64,000 bases of DNA from Sphingomonas_Q fennica_A (GTDB taxonomy: Bacteria > Pseudomonadota > Alphaproteobacteria > Sphingomonadales > Sphingomonadaceae). Numbering within the stretch: the first letter of the stretch is position 1; the number at the start of each line of letters is the position of its first letter. The notes below the pieces were generated by a model. That model saw only the letters and a list, made by a program, of their open reading frames with translations, made no database searches and was not told the origin of the DNA. The DNA is taken from the NCBI GenBank assembly GCA_036946415.1, contig JAQIJD010000002.1, positions 246,114 through 310,113 of the forward strand. The letters run 5' to 3'. The translations under genes and the position numbers were made by a program. Positions 43,977 through 51,608 of the stretch are shown here, piece after piece.

Positions 43977-44714
43977 CTACAGCCCCGCCGCCACCCACCC
44001 CGCCGTCAGCGCGCGGGCGGGATCGAGGTCGGCGGGGAAGTCCACCTCCGCCCAGGCTTCGCCGACGATCGGCACGGTGGCGATCGGGGTTTCGGCGGCG
44101 AGGGCGTCGATCACCTTCAGATACCAGGAGGCGGTGCCGGCGGGGGTGTGCATGATCCGCTCGACCGCGTCCGCGAAAACCGCGCCGCCGCCGTCGCGGA
44201 AGGCGAGGAGGCCGATCGATTCGGCGTTGGTCTCGTGGGGTTCCAGCGTCTTGCCGATGCGGCGGAGGCGGCCGTTCTCGGTCCAGACCTTCATGTCGTC
44301 CGAATCATAGTCGGGCTTCTCGTCGACCGTCACGCTGATCGGGGCGGTGGCGCCGGCCAGCACGCGCGCCACCAGCGCAGGGGAGACCAGCGTATCGCCG
44401 TTCAGCAGCAGCGTATCCTGCGCGAAGGCGGCGCGCGCCAGCCAGACCGAGCCGAGATTGTCGGCGACGTGATAGAAGGGGTTGAACAGGGTCGAGACGC
44501 CGGGCCGCCCCGCCACCACGCCATCGACCAGATCGGCGCGGAAGCCCGTCACCACCGTCACCCGCGTGATGCCGTTGCGGCCAAGCGAATCGAGCTGCCA
44601 TTCGAGCAAAGTGCGACCATTGAAATCGATCAGGCATTTCGGCCGATCGGCGGTGAGCGGCAACAGGCGCGAACCTTTGCCGGCCGAGAGGATGAGGGCG
44701 TGGGCGATCGTCAT
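43977..44714 (-). CDS. Sugar-phosphate/phosphocholine-type nucleotidyltransferase (LicC-like)
   Basis: NTP transferase of 245 residues that would make an activated (CDP- or NDP-) alcohol or sugar. The N-terminal signature ALILSAGKGSRLLPLTADRPK is intact, as are the Asp of LLLNGDTLVS and the late EVDFPADLDPARAL typical of phosphocholine cytidylyltransferase-like (LicC) proteins. GGAGGG lies 8 nt before ATG 44714. It is divergent from a second NTP transferase across 62 nt, so both may be controlled together. It is a plausible donor-maker for the CDP-alcohol transferase at 42044. Confidence 0.85.
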   Translation of the reverse strand: MTIAHALILSAGKGSRLLPLTADRPKCLIDFNGRTLLEWQLDSLGRNGITRVTVVTGFRADLVDGVVAGRPGVSTLFNPFYHVADNLGSVWLARAAFAQDTLLLNGDTLVSPALVARVLAGATAPISVTVDEKPDYDSDDMKVWTENGRLRRIGKTLEPHETNAESIGLLAFRDGGGAVFADAVERIMHTPAGTASWYLKVIDALAAETPIATVPIVGEAWAEVDFPADLDPARALTAGWVAAGL

Positions 44715-44726
44715 GGGACCACCCTC

Positions 44727-44749
44727 CGCCACTTTTCCGTGGCGAAAAG
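44727..44749. promoter_or_regulatory. Overlapping alternative hairpins in a divergent promoter gap
   Basis: CGCCAC/GTGGCG (44727-44744) and CTTTTC/GAAAAG (44732-44749) are two palindromes that overlap and cannot fold at once. They occupy the centre of the 62-nt gap between the two divergent nucleotidyltransferase genes. This may be an operator; no regulator is identified. Confidence 0.4.
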
Positions 44750-44776
44750 ATGACGCGCGCGGCATGGCGCGCGCCC

Positions 44777-45604
44777 ATGACCGAGAGCGACCATGGCTGG
44801 ACCGCGATCCTGCTTGCCGGGCAGCGGCCGGGCACCGATCCGCTGGCCGCCGCCTTCGGGCTGGAGACCAAGGCGCTGGTGCCGATCGCCGGGCGGCCGA
44901 TGATCGCGCATGTCGTGGAGACGCTGCTCGGCGTGCCGCGGATCGGGCGGATCGTGGTGCTGGCGCAGGATCCGGCGGCGGTGCTGGCGGCGGCGGGGCT
45001 GGACGACCCGCGGCTCGTGCCGATGCCCTCGGGTGCCGGCATTTCCGCCTCGATCGCGGCGGTGGCGGGGGGCGATGCGGCGCCGTGGCCGGTGATCGTC
45101 TGCACGGCGGACCATCCTTTGCTGACGCCGGCGATGATCGAGGCGGTGATCGACGGCGTGGGCGATGCCGACGTGGCCGTAGGCGTCGTCGGTCGGCGGG
45201 TGCTGCGGGCGGCCTATCCGGCCAACCGGCGGACGTGGCTGCGCTTCGCCGACGACGGCTGGACGGGTGCTAATCTGTTCGCGCTGGCCCGCCCCGCCGC
45301 CGCGCGCGGGCTGGCCGCATGGAGCGAGGTGGAGCGCGACCGCAAGAAGGCCTGGTCGCTGATCCGCCATTTCGGGCTGGGGCTGGCGGTGCGCGCGCTG
45401 ACGCGGACGATCACGCTTGGGGGTGCGATGGCGCGTGCTTCCGCCGCGCTCGGCTTCGTGGCGCGGCCGGTGGCGCTGCCTTTCGCCGAGGCGGCGATCG
45501 ACGTAGATAAGCTTTCGGACCATGCGCTGGCCGAAACCATCCTCCGCGGCCGATCCGGAGGGGTGCCGGATAAGGCTCGCGAAGGGGCTGCGGATAGCGT
45601 ATGA
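44777..45604 (+). CDS. MobA-like NTP transferase domain protein
   Basis: Protein of 275 residues. The first 190 residues are a nucleotidyltransferase fold (ILLAGQRPGTDPLAAAFG.., TKALVPIAGRPMIAHVVETL, VIVCTADHPLLTP with the metal-binding Asp). The signature loop is atypical (GQRPGTDP in place of GxGxRxG), so activity is not certain. The C-terminal 80 residues (KKAWSLIRHFGLGLAVRALT and beyond) look like a separate helical part that could bind membrane. It is followed 27 nt later by the glycerophosphotransferase-like gene. Confidence 0.78.
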   Translation: MTESDHGWTAILLAGQRPGTDPLAAAFGLETKALVPIAGRPMIAHVVETLLGVPRIGRIVVLAQDPAAVLAAAGLDDPRLVPMPSGAGISASIAAVAGGDAAPWPVIVCTADHPLLTPAMIEAVIDGVGDADVAVGVVGRRVLRAAYPANRRTWLRFADDGWTGANLFALARPAAARGLAAWSEVERDRKKAWSLIRHFGLGLAVRALTRTITLGGAMARASAALGFVARPVALPFAEAAIDVDKLSDHALAETILRGRSGGVPDKAREGAADSV

Positions 45605-45631
45605 TCCGGCAAGCGTAAGGGCCTGGCCAGA

Positions 45632-46885
45632 GTGAAACGCATCGACATGCTGCCGTTCCGCCGCGATCGCGGCACGCCTGCCGGGGCCGGCGGCCTCCCG
45701 CGCATCTGCTTCCTGTTCAACGCCCAGCTCCACCAGCTGATGCACGGCATCACCACCGCCGCGGCGCTGGCGCGATCGGGCGAGGCGGAAGTGCACGTCG
45801 CCATCGCATCGGAGGCGAACCTCGCCTTCGCCGAACGGCTGGTCGCGCGGATGGGGGGCGCGCCGATCCACTTCAGCCGCGCCGGCAGCGCGCCGCTCCA
45901 CCGGCTGGCGCAGGCGCGCGGATCGGCGGTGCCGCCCAAGCTGCTGACGCTGATGTCGATCGTGCCGTGGATCGACCGGTTCGACGCCGTGGCGATCCCC
46001 GAACGCACCTCGCTGGCGCTGAAGCGGATGGGGGCGACGCGGCCGCGCTTCATCCACCTCGATCATGGCGCGGGGGACCGGGAGGCGGGAATCGACCGGC
46101 GCATCGCCCGCTTCGATTTCGTGCTGATGGCGGGCGAGAAGCAGCGCGATCGCTTCTGGCGGGAAGGGCTGATCCGCCCCGGCCGCCATGCGGTGGTCGG
46201 CTATCCCAAGTTCGAGGCGGCCGATCTGGCGCGCGATCCCGACTGGCGGCCGTTCGCCGACGACCGGCCGACCGTGCTCTACAATCCGCATTTCGCCGCG
46301 ATCGGATCATGGGCGCGCTTCGCCCGGCCGCTGATCGACGCCTTCGCGCGCCAAGACCGCTTCAATCTCATCGTCGCCCCGCACGTCCGCATGTTCGACC
46401 GCCGCGCCCGCCGGGCCGAGGGGCGCGACCTGCTGGCGCGCTATGCCGGGCTGCCGCACATCCGCATCGATCTCGGCTCCGACCATTCGGTCGACATGAG
46501 CTATACCGCGACCGCCGACGTCTATGTCGGCGACGTATCCAGCCAGATCTACGAATTCATCCGCCGGCCGCGCCCCTGCCTGTTCCTGAATGCCCATCGC
46601 GTGCGCTGGGCGCATGACGAGAATTACGCGCATTGGCGGCTGGGGACGGTGGTGGAGGATCTGCCCGATCCGGTGGCGGCGGTGGAGGCGTCGATCGCCG
46701 GCTTCCCGGCCTTTGCCGAAGCGCAGCGCGTGCGCTTCGCCGAGACGTTCGATCTTGACGGGCCGCCCGCCTCGACCCGTGCGGCGGCGGCGATCGCGGG
46801 CTTCCTGCGTCGCTCGTTCAGCAACGCCACCGTGCCCGAGGCGGTGGTGCCGGGCGCCGGCAGCGGCCTCTCCTTCGGGCGCTGA
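45632..46885 (+). CDS. CDP-glycerol glycerophosphotransferase-like (TagF/TagB-type) protein
   Basis: Protein of 417 residues with a GT-B-like layout. The C-terminal half carries TVLYNPHFAAIGSWARF, APHVRMF, and the block YTATADVYVGDVSSQIYEFI, which corresponds to the conserved D.SS...F region of the teichoic-acid glycerophosphotransferase family. The N-terminal half begins RICFLFNAQLHQLMHGITTA and contains HLDHGAGDRE. Such enzymes move a glycerol-phosphate or similar unit from a CDP donor. There is no membrane segment; membrane association would be peripheral. GTG 45632 is used, ATG 45647 is possible. Confidence 0.75.
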   Translation: MKRIDMLPFRRDRGTPAGAGGLPRICFLFNAQLHQLMHGITTAAALARSGEAEVHVAIASEANLAFAERLVARMGGAPIHFSRAGSAPLHRLAQARGSAVPPKLLTLMSIVPWIDRFDAVAIPERTSLALKRMGATRPRFIHLDHGAGDREAGIDRRIARFDFVLMAGEKQRDRFWREGLIRPGRHAVVGYPKFEAADLARDPDWRPFADDRPTVLYNPHFAAIGSWARFARPLIDAFARQDRFNLIVAPHVRMFDRRARRAEGRDLLARYAGLPHIRIDLGSDHSVDMSYTATADVYVGDVSSQIYEFIRRPRPCLFLNAHRVRWAHDENYAHWRLGTVVEDLPDPVAAVEASIAGFPAFAEAQRVRFAETFDLDGPPASTRAAAAIAGFLRRSFSNATVPEAVVPGAGSGLSFGR

Positions 46886-46891
46886 GGGCGC

Positions 46892-46910
46892 CGGCCGGCG
46901 ATACCGGCCG
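46892..46910. terminator. Hairpin after the glycerophosphotransferase-like gene
   Basis: A perfect 7-bp stem (46892-46898 with 46904-46910) and 5-nt loop begin 7 nt after the stop codon. It is the likely end of the two-gene transcript from 44777. Confidence 0.6.
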
Positions 46911-46978
46911 CGCAATGAATGGCACCAGCGGCCGTCTGGCTCGTTGGGCCTGCCCGAGCAATGGTAGAGGATGCTGCG

Positions 46979-47176
46979 ATGCGCGGCCAGGAAGGGCGTA
47001 ACAGAGACCGCGTCGTCGCGGTCGGCCTGCTGACCCAGGCCGACCTCGACGTGCTGGGACAGGGCTTTCGCCGTGCCTATCCGGTCGGCGAGGATACCGA
47101 CTTCTCGATGCTGCTCGCCGCGATCGACGAGGCGGACCGGCGCAGCCGGGCGAACGCCGCGCCGCATCGCGCCTGA
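46979..47176 (+). CDS. Small conserved protein, function unknown
   Basis: Protein of 65 residues with the core VAVGLLTQADLDVLGQGFRRAY and a C-terminal FSMLLAAIDEADRRSR helix. I recall similar small proteins in other sphingomonads but no assigned function. GAGG lies about 9 nt before ATG 46979; the frame can be extended to 46919. It is convergent with the glycosylase gene and their stop codons abut. Confidence 0.65.
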   Translation: MRGQEGRNRDRVVAVGLLTQADLDVLGQGFRRAYPVGEDTDFSMLLAAIDEADRRSRANAAPHRA

Positions 47177-47803
47177 TCAGACGGGCGCGCCCATCTCCGA
47201 ATTGTAATGGTGCCAGGTGAAGATGGCGGCGGCCCCGCGATGCGGCCGCCAGCCTTCGGCGATGGCGCGCGTCTCGCGCTCGCTCGGGCGGGTGGGGAGG
47301 CCCATGAGCCGGCCGACCTCGATCTGGACGGCGAGATCGCCGGCGGGCCAGATGTCGCCGCGGCCTTCGGCGAACAGGAGATAGATTTCGGCCGACCAGC
47401 GGCCGATGCCCTTGATGCGGACGAGTTCGGCGATCGCCGCCTCGTCGTCGGCGGGCAGGGCGGCCAGATCGAGCTCGCCCGAGGCGACGAGACCGGCGAG
47501 GCTGCGGACGTAGCCGATCTTCTGGCGTGACAGGCCGGCGCCGCGCAGCAGTTCGTCCGGTGCGGCGGCAAGCGCTGCGGGATCGATCGTACCGCCCAGC
47601 GCCGCCTCCATCCGGCCATAGACCGCCGCCGCCGAGGCGACGCTGACCTGCTGGCCGACGATCGTGCGCAGCAGGGTGTTGACCCCCGGCGGCGAGATGC
47701 GCGGCGCGGGGTAGCCGACGCGGGCGAGCGCCGCGGCGAAGGCCGGCTCGATCGCCGCCAGCGCGTCCAGCCCCGCCGCGAGGCGCTGGGCATCCAGCCC
47801 CAT
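47177..47803 (-). CDS. DNA-3-methyladenine glycosylase II (AlkA-type)
   Basis: Base excision repair glycosylase of 208 residues removing alkylated purines. The helix-hairpin-helix (LVRIKGIGRWSAEIYLLF) and the catalytic Asp in PAGDLAVQ are present; NTLLRTIVGQQVSVASA is the family core. It lacks the N-terminal beta domain of E. coli AlkA, as do many short members of the family. ATG 47803 follows GGAGGG. Confidence 0.92.
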   Translation of the reverse strand: MGLDAQRLAAGLDALAAIEPAFAAALARVGYPAPRISPPGVNTLLRTIVGQQVSVASAAAVYGRMEAALGGTIDPAALAAAPDELLRGAGLSRQKIGYVRSLAGLVASGELDLAALPADDEAAIAELVRIKGIGRWSAEIYLLFAEGRGDIWPAGDLAVQIEVGRLMGLPTRPSERETRAIAEGWRPHRGAAAIFTWHHYNSEMGAPV

Positions 47804-47881
47804 CGGCACCCTCCCACCTTGTGCAAGCCCGCCGGACCCGACATAGCCGGCGGCGAAACGCTGTTCGATACGGAGCCCATA

Positions 47882-48199
47882 ATGCCGCAACTGACCGTCG
47901 TCACCCGGGAAGGCGAGGAACGCCAGATCGAGGGGACCGAAGGCTATTCCGTGATGGAGGCGATCCGCGACGCCGGGATCGACGAGCTGCTGGCGCTGTG
48001 CGGTGGTTGCTGTTCGTGCGCGACCTGCCACGTTCAGGTCGATCCGGCCTTCGCCGACCGGCTGCCGCCGATGAGCGAGGACGAGAACGACCTGCTCGAC
48101 AGTTCGGACAACCGCACCGAATATTCGCGTCTGTCGTGCCAGTTACCGCTGACGCCGGCGCTGGACGGGCTGAAGGTGACGATCGCGCCCGAGGATTGA
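47882..48199 (+). CDS. [2Fe-2S] ferredoxin (adrenodoxin type)
   Basis: Electron carrier of 105 residues. Cluster ligands are in CGGCCSCATCHVQV (the Cys-x5-Cys-x2-Cys set, with one additional Cys) and the distal SRLSCQL. The EDENDLLDSS helix is typical of ferredoxins serving P450 systems or Rieske enzymes. No such enzyme is adjacent. The reductase at 27130 is the only candidate partner in the window. It is divergent from the glycosylase gene. Confidence 0.92.
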   Translation: MPQLTVVTREGEERQIEGTEGYSVMEAIRDAGIDELLALCGGCCSCATCHVQVDPAFADRLPPMSEDENDLLDSSDNRTEYSRLSCQLPLTPALDGLKVTIAPED

Positions 48200-48252
48200 G
48201 GCCGGCAGCGGCCGGGGTGGGGCGGTAGCAGAGGCCCGCGCGCGGCAATAGG

Positions 48253-48290
48253 CGAACCCACCCCCGGCCCCTCCCTTTCAGGGAGGGGAG
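48253..48290. repeat. Third copy of the 38-nt palindromic element
   Basis: This differs from the copy at 34460-34497 by one base. The internal hairpin CCCCTCCC/GGGAGGGG with a 5-nt loop lies between the ferredoxin gene and the convergent methyltransferase gene and may act as a bidirectional terminator. Confidence 0.85.
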
Positions 48291-48302
48291 AGGAAGGAAG
48301 GG

Positions 48303-49046
48303 TCAGGCGCGTGCCGCCAGCGCGTAGAGCGCCACCGCCGCCGCGTTGGAGACGTTCAGACTCTCGACGCGCGGGCTGATCGGCAGGCGGGCGAGCTCGT
48401 CGCAATGGGCGGCGGTGTTCTGGCGCATGCCTTCGCCTTCCGCCCCCAGCACCAGCGCCACGCGCGCGCTGCCGACTGCCTCGCCCAGCAGGCGCGGGGC
48501 GTGGCCGGTGAGGCCGATCCGCCAGAAACCCGCTTCGGCGATCTCGTCCAGCGCGCGGGCGAGGTTCACGACGCGCACCCACGGCACGATCTCCAGCGCG
48601 CCCGAGGCGGAGCGGGCGAGTGCGCCCGATTCGGGCGGGGCGTGGCGATCCTGCGTGACGATGCCGGCCGCACCGAAGGCGGCGGCCGATCGCAGGATCG
48701 CGCCGACATTGTGCGGATCGGTCACCTGATCGAGCAGCAGCAGCGGGCGATCGTCCCCGGCGGCATCGGCCAGCAGATCGCCCAGCCAGATGTCGGGCAG
48801 CGGATCGACCTCGATCACGAGGCCCTGATGGGGGGCGTCCGACGGGACCATCCGGCCGAGATCGGCGACATCGGCGAACGTAACAGTCAGGTCCGCCGGA
48901 AGCGCCAGCGCGGACGCCGCCTCGCGCGTCGCCCACATCCGGCGGACAGTGCGGGCGGGGTTGGCGAGCGCGGCAGCCACGGCATGGCGGCCCCAGAAAC
49001 GGGGGCGGCCGGAGGCGGGGGCGGACGGGCGATGACCTTTGCGCAT
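48303..49046 (-). CDS. rlmB: TrmH/SpoU-family rRNA 2'-O-methyltransferase (RlmB-like)
   Basis: Protein of 247 residues. The C-terminal SPOUT domain has the three motifs: LLLDQVTDPHNVGAILRSAAAFG, ALVLGAEGEGMR and PISPRVESLNVSNAAAVALY. The N-terminal part (FWGRHAVAAALANPARTVRRM) is the substrate-binding domain. It most likely methylates G2251 of 23S rRNA. ATG 49046 begins the protein; the basic N-terminus MRKGHRPSAPASGRPRFWG is typical of alphaproteobacterial members. Confidence 0.9.
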   Translation of the reverse strand: MRKGHRPSAPASGRPRFWGRHAVAAALANPARTVRRMWATREAASALALPADLTVTFADVADLGRMVPSDAPHQGLVIEVDPLPDIWLGDLLADAAGDDRPLLLLDQVTDPHNVGAILRSAAAFGAAGIVTQDRHAPPESGALARSASGALEIVPWVRVVNLARALDEIAEAGFWRIGLTGHAPRLLGEAVGSARVALVLGAEGEGMRQNTAAHCDELARLPISPRVESLNVSNAAAVALYALAARA

Positions 49047-49150
49047 GGCCGGCGCCCTATCGCGAAGGCGCGGGCGCGTCCATCGGCAGGGGCTTGGCCG
49101 CCGCGCCGGGCGGTGGCAGACCGGCGGCAGGGGCGGTTCGGGGGGCGGGC

Positions 49151-50536
49151 GTGGCACGCAACATCGTCATCTATTCGGACGGGACCGGGCAGCGCGGCGG
49201 CATCCTCGTCGACGAGCGGCGATCCAACATCTACAAATTGTTCCGGGCGACGCGGGTCGGGCCGGACAGTGCGATCGATCCGGCCGAACAGATCGCCTTC
49301 TACGATCCCGGCCTGGGCACGCTGCCGGGGGGCGTCGATTCCCCCGCCGCGCTGGCGCGATCCTTCTATAATCTGGCGAGCCGGGCCACCGGCCTCGGCA
49401 TCACCGCCAACATCATCGATTGCTATGCCGCCCTCGTCCGGCTGTGGCGGCCGGGCGACCGCATCTTCCTGTTCGGCTTCAGCCGCGGCGCCTATACCGT
49501 CCGGTGCCTGGGCGGGGTGCTGCGGCTGTGCGGCATCCCGACCGTGGAGCCGGGCGGGCAGCCGCTGCGCCGCGATGCGGGATCGGCGCGGCGGATCGCG
49601 CGAGCGGCGGTGGCGATCTACAACTACACCAACTCGCGCCCCAGGGCGGCGCGGACCGAGCGGCAGGCCGAACTGCTGCACCATCGCGACCTGCTGGCGG
49701 CGCGCTTCCGCCGCGACCTTGGATCGGACGGCACGGACGGCGGCAACGCGCGGCCGCATTTCATCGGCGTGTTCGACACGGTCGCCTCGCTCGCCAATCC
49801 CGCCGCGCTGGCCCTGCTGGCGCTGATCGCGCTGGCGGCGATCGCCGGCCTCAGCCTCGCCTCCATCTGGCTGCCGGGCGGCTATTGGCGCTGGTTCGCC
49901 ACCCTAACCGCGGGCGCCGCCGCCGCGGCGCTGATCGCCAGCCTCGTCTCGCGCTTCAAGGCGGCCGGGGGGCTGGATGGCGTGCCGTGGTGGCGGACGG
50001 TGCATTTTGCCAGCTGGCGGATGCAGATGTACGATACCGAACTCGATCCGGCGGTGGCCTATGCGCGCCACGCCTTGTCGATCGACGAGGCGCGCGCCGC
50101 CTTCGCGCGCGTGCCGTGGGGCCAGCCCGGCCAGTGGCGCGGCGGCGATCCGCTGTGGTTCGAGCAATTATGGTTCGCCGGCAATCATTCGGATGTGGGC
50201 GGCAGCTACGCGGAAGTGGAATCGCGCCTGTCGGACATCGCACTCGACTGGATGGCGGGGGCGGCGACGGCGGTGGGTCTCAGGATCGATCCCGCCGTCC
50301 TTCACCTCCATCCCGACCCGGCGGGCATGCAGCATGACGAGACGCGCCGGTCGATCTTCCGATTCGCTCGCCGGCAGCCGCGATCGATTCGCGCGGATGC
50401 AGCGCTGCACCCATCGGTTCTGGATCGGCTGCGGTTGCCGGCCGTGCAGCAATATGACGTGAGCCGTCCCTACCGCCCGGCGAACCTGCGCAACCACCGG
50501 CAGGCCGCCACCGCCTTCGACGCCTCGCCCGTCTGA
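49151..50536 (+). CDS. DUF2235 domain hydrolase
   Basis: Alpha/beta-hydrolase-like protein of 461 residues. IVIYSDGTGQRGG at the N-terminus, the nucleophile elbow FGFSRGAYTVR, HFIGVFDTVAS with the likely acid and WFAGNHSDVGGSY with the likely His are the DUF2235 pattern. Some family members are type VI secretion lipases (Tle), but no secretion genes are near, and two hydrophobic stretches interrupt the domain (about residues 220-275: ALALLALIALAAIAGLSLAS and a second one). It is probably membrane-bound. GTG 49151 starts the conserved VARNIVIYSDG. Confidence 0.83.
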   Translation: MARNIVIYSDGTGQRGGILVDERRSNIYKLFRATRVGPDSAIDPAEQIAFYDPGLGTLPGGVDSPAALARSFYNLASRATGLGITANIIDCYAALVRLWRPGDRIFLFGFSRGAYTVRCLGGVLRLCGIPTVEPGGQPLRRDAGSARRIARAAVAIYNYTNSRPRAARTERQAELLHHRDLLAARFRRDLGSDGTDGGNARPHFIGVFDTVASLANPAALALLALIALAAIAGLSLASIWLPGGYWRWFATLTAGAAAAALIASLVSRFKAAGGLDGVPWWRTVHFASWRMQMYDTELDPAVAYARHALSIDEARAAFARVPWGQPGQWRGGDPLWFEQLWFAGNHSDVGGSYAEVESRLSDIALDWMAGAATAVGLRIDPAVLHLHPDPAGMQHDETRRSIFRFARRQPRSIRADAALHPSVLDRLRLPAVQQYDVSRPYRPANLRNHRQAATAFDASPV

Positions 50537-50928
50537 GCAGTTTTCGAAAGAAAAACAATAAGCTGGTCAGGTCAAGGCGTTGGCCGGTATCATGTATTCC
50601 GGTATATCTCGCTGCAATCGACCTTCCTTGCCGTCCATTGCGTATCCAGTGCGCATGAATGCGCGTTCTCAATGAGCAAGCACCTGTAAAATCTCGCGAA
50701 TATTCCGGATGGAGGTCCGCTACAATCGGTCCGGTGACGCTACGTCGCCGACTTGACAAGAATATCTGCAAATCACGGAACAATTTTGGCCGTTCAGCAG
50801 GACGGTGAAGCCGGCTTTAACCAAGTCTAAAGCAGTGTGTCCGATATGATGCTGCATCCTCTCCGGTTGTTTCGGAGAGCGGGCTGCCTGCTGCCGCCCG
50901 GTCGCTTTCAAAAATCGGAACACGCCTC
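50537..50928. other. AT-richer intergenic region (392 nt) before the chemotaxis operon
   Basis: Noticeably lower in GC than its surroundings. Just after the DUF2235 stop, a TTTTC/GAAAA stem with a GAAA loop (50541-50554) may be a weak terminator. TACAAT (50721-50726) and TTGACA (50753-50758) resemble -10 and -35 elements but are not correctly paired with each other. A 7-bp hairpin (50859-50865 with 50873-50879) lies 49 nt before the first chemotaxis gene, probably in its 5' leader. No open reading frame of interest. Confidence 0.55.
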
Positions 50929-51243
50929 ATGACTTCCACGCTCGTGGTGCTGCGCGAAGACGCATGCCTTAAGACGATCGGCGCGCTCGCCGAACAGATG
51001 CTCGAAGTCGCCGTGCCGGGTGCCGACGTGACGCTCGACATCGGCTCCGCCGTCAATGCCGACCTCAGCCTCGTCCAGTTGATCGAGGCGACGCGCCGTC
51101 ACGGCGCGCAGGTGGGGGCGACGGTGGCTCTGGCCGCCCCGGCCGGCGCGCCGGTGCAGGCGGTGCTGCGGCGCGCCGGCTTCCTGACCGATCCCACCCC
51201 CGAAGACATCGCCTTCTGGTTCCATGGAGAATTGCCGCAATGA
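50929..51243 (+). CDS. STAS-domain protein, first gene of the chemotaxis operon
   Basis: Protein of 104 residues with an anti-sigma-antagonist-like STAS fold: a first strand STLVVLREDACLKTIG, a second ADVTLDIGSAVNADLSLVQLI, and a third GATVALAAPAGAPVQAVLRRAG. The Ser of DLSLVQL is at the position phosphorylated in SpoIIAA-type proteins. A STAS protein at the head of a che operon suggests a regulatory input, but no kinase partner is visible apart from CheA. cheY starts by a 4-nt overlap. Confidence 0.82.
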   Translation: MTSTLVVLREDACLKTIGALAEQMLEVAVPGADVTLDIGSAVNADLSLVQLIEATRRHGAQVGATVALAAPAGAPVQAVLRRAGFLTDPTPEDIAFWFHGELPQ

Positions 51244-51608
51244 CCGCCTCGATCCTTACCGTCGACGACAGCGCCAGCCTGCGCATGGCGATCCGTATCG
51301 CCCTGACCGGTGCCGGCTATGCCGTGACCGAAGCCGGAGACGGCGTGCAGGGCCTCGCCAAGGCGGCCGAGACCCGGTTCGACATGATCGTGACCGATCT
51401 CAACATGCCCAACATGGACGGGCTGACGATGATCCGCGAGCTGCGCAAGCAGCCCGCGCAGGCGGGCGTGCCGATCATCTTCCTGACCACCGAATCCGAT
51501 GCCGACATGAAGGCGCAGGCCAAGGCCGCCGGCGCCACCGGCTGGCTGGTGAAGCCGTTCGTGCCGGACCAGCTCGTCAAGATCGCCAAGAAGGTGGTGG
51601 GCCGGTGA
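51240..51608 (+). CDS. cheY: Chemotaxis response regulator CheY
   Basis: Single-domain receiver of 122 residues. The acidic pair in VDDSAS, the phosphorylated Asp53 (IVTDLNMPNMDG), the Thr of FLTTES and the Lys of LVKPF are all present. It would carry the signal from CheA to the flagellar motor or act as a phosphate sink. It overlaps both neighbours by 4 nt. Confidence 0.94.
   Translation: MTASILTVDDSASLRMAIRIALTGAGYAVTEAGDGVQGLAKAAETRFDMIVTDLNMPNMDGLTMIRELRKQPAQAGVPIIFLTTESDADMKAQAKAAGATGWLVKPFVPDQLVKIAKKVVGR

Noticed and set aside
50820..50860. A flagellar sigma-28 promoter before the chemotaxis operon (TAAA...CCGATA)
   Set aside because: The two parts are about 6 nt too close compared with the known TAAA/GCCGATAA spacing.
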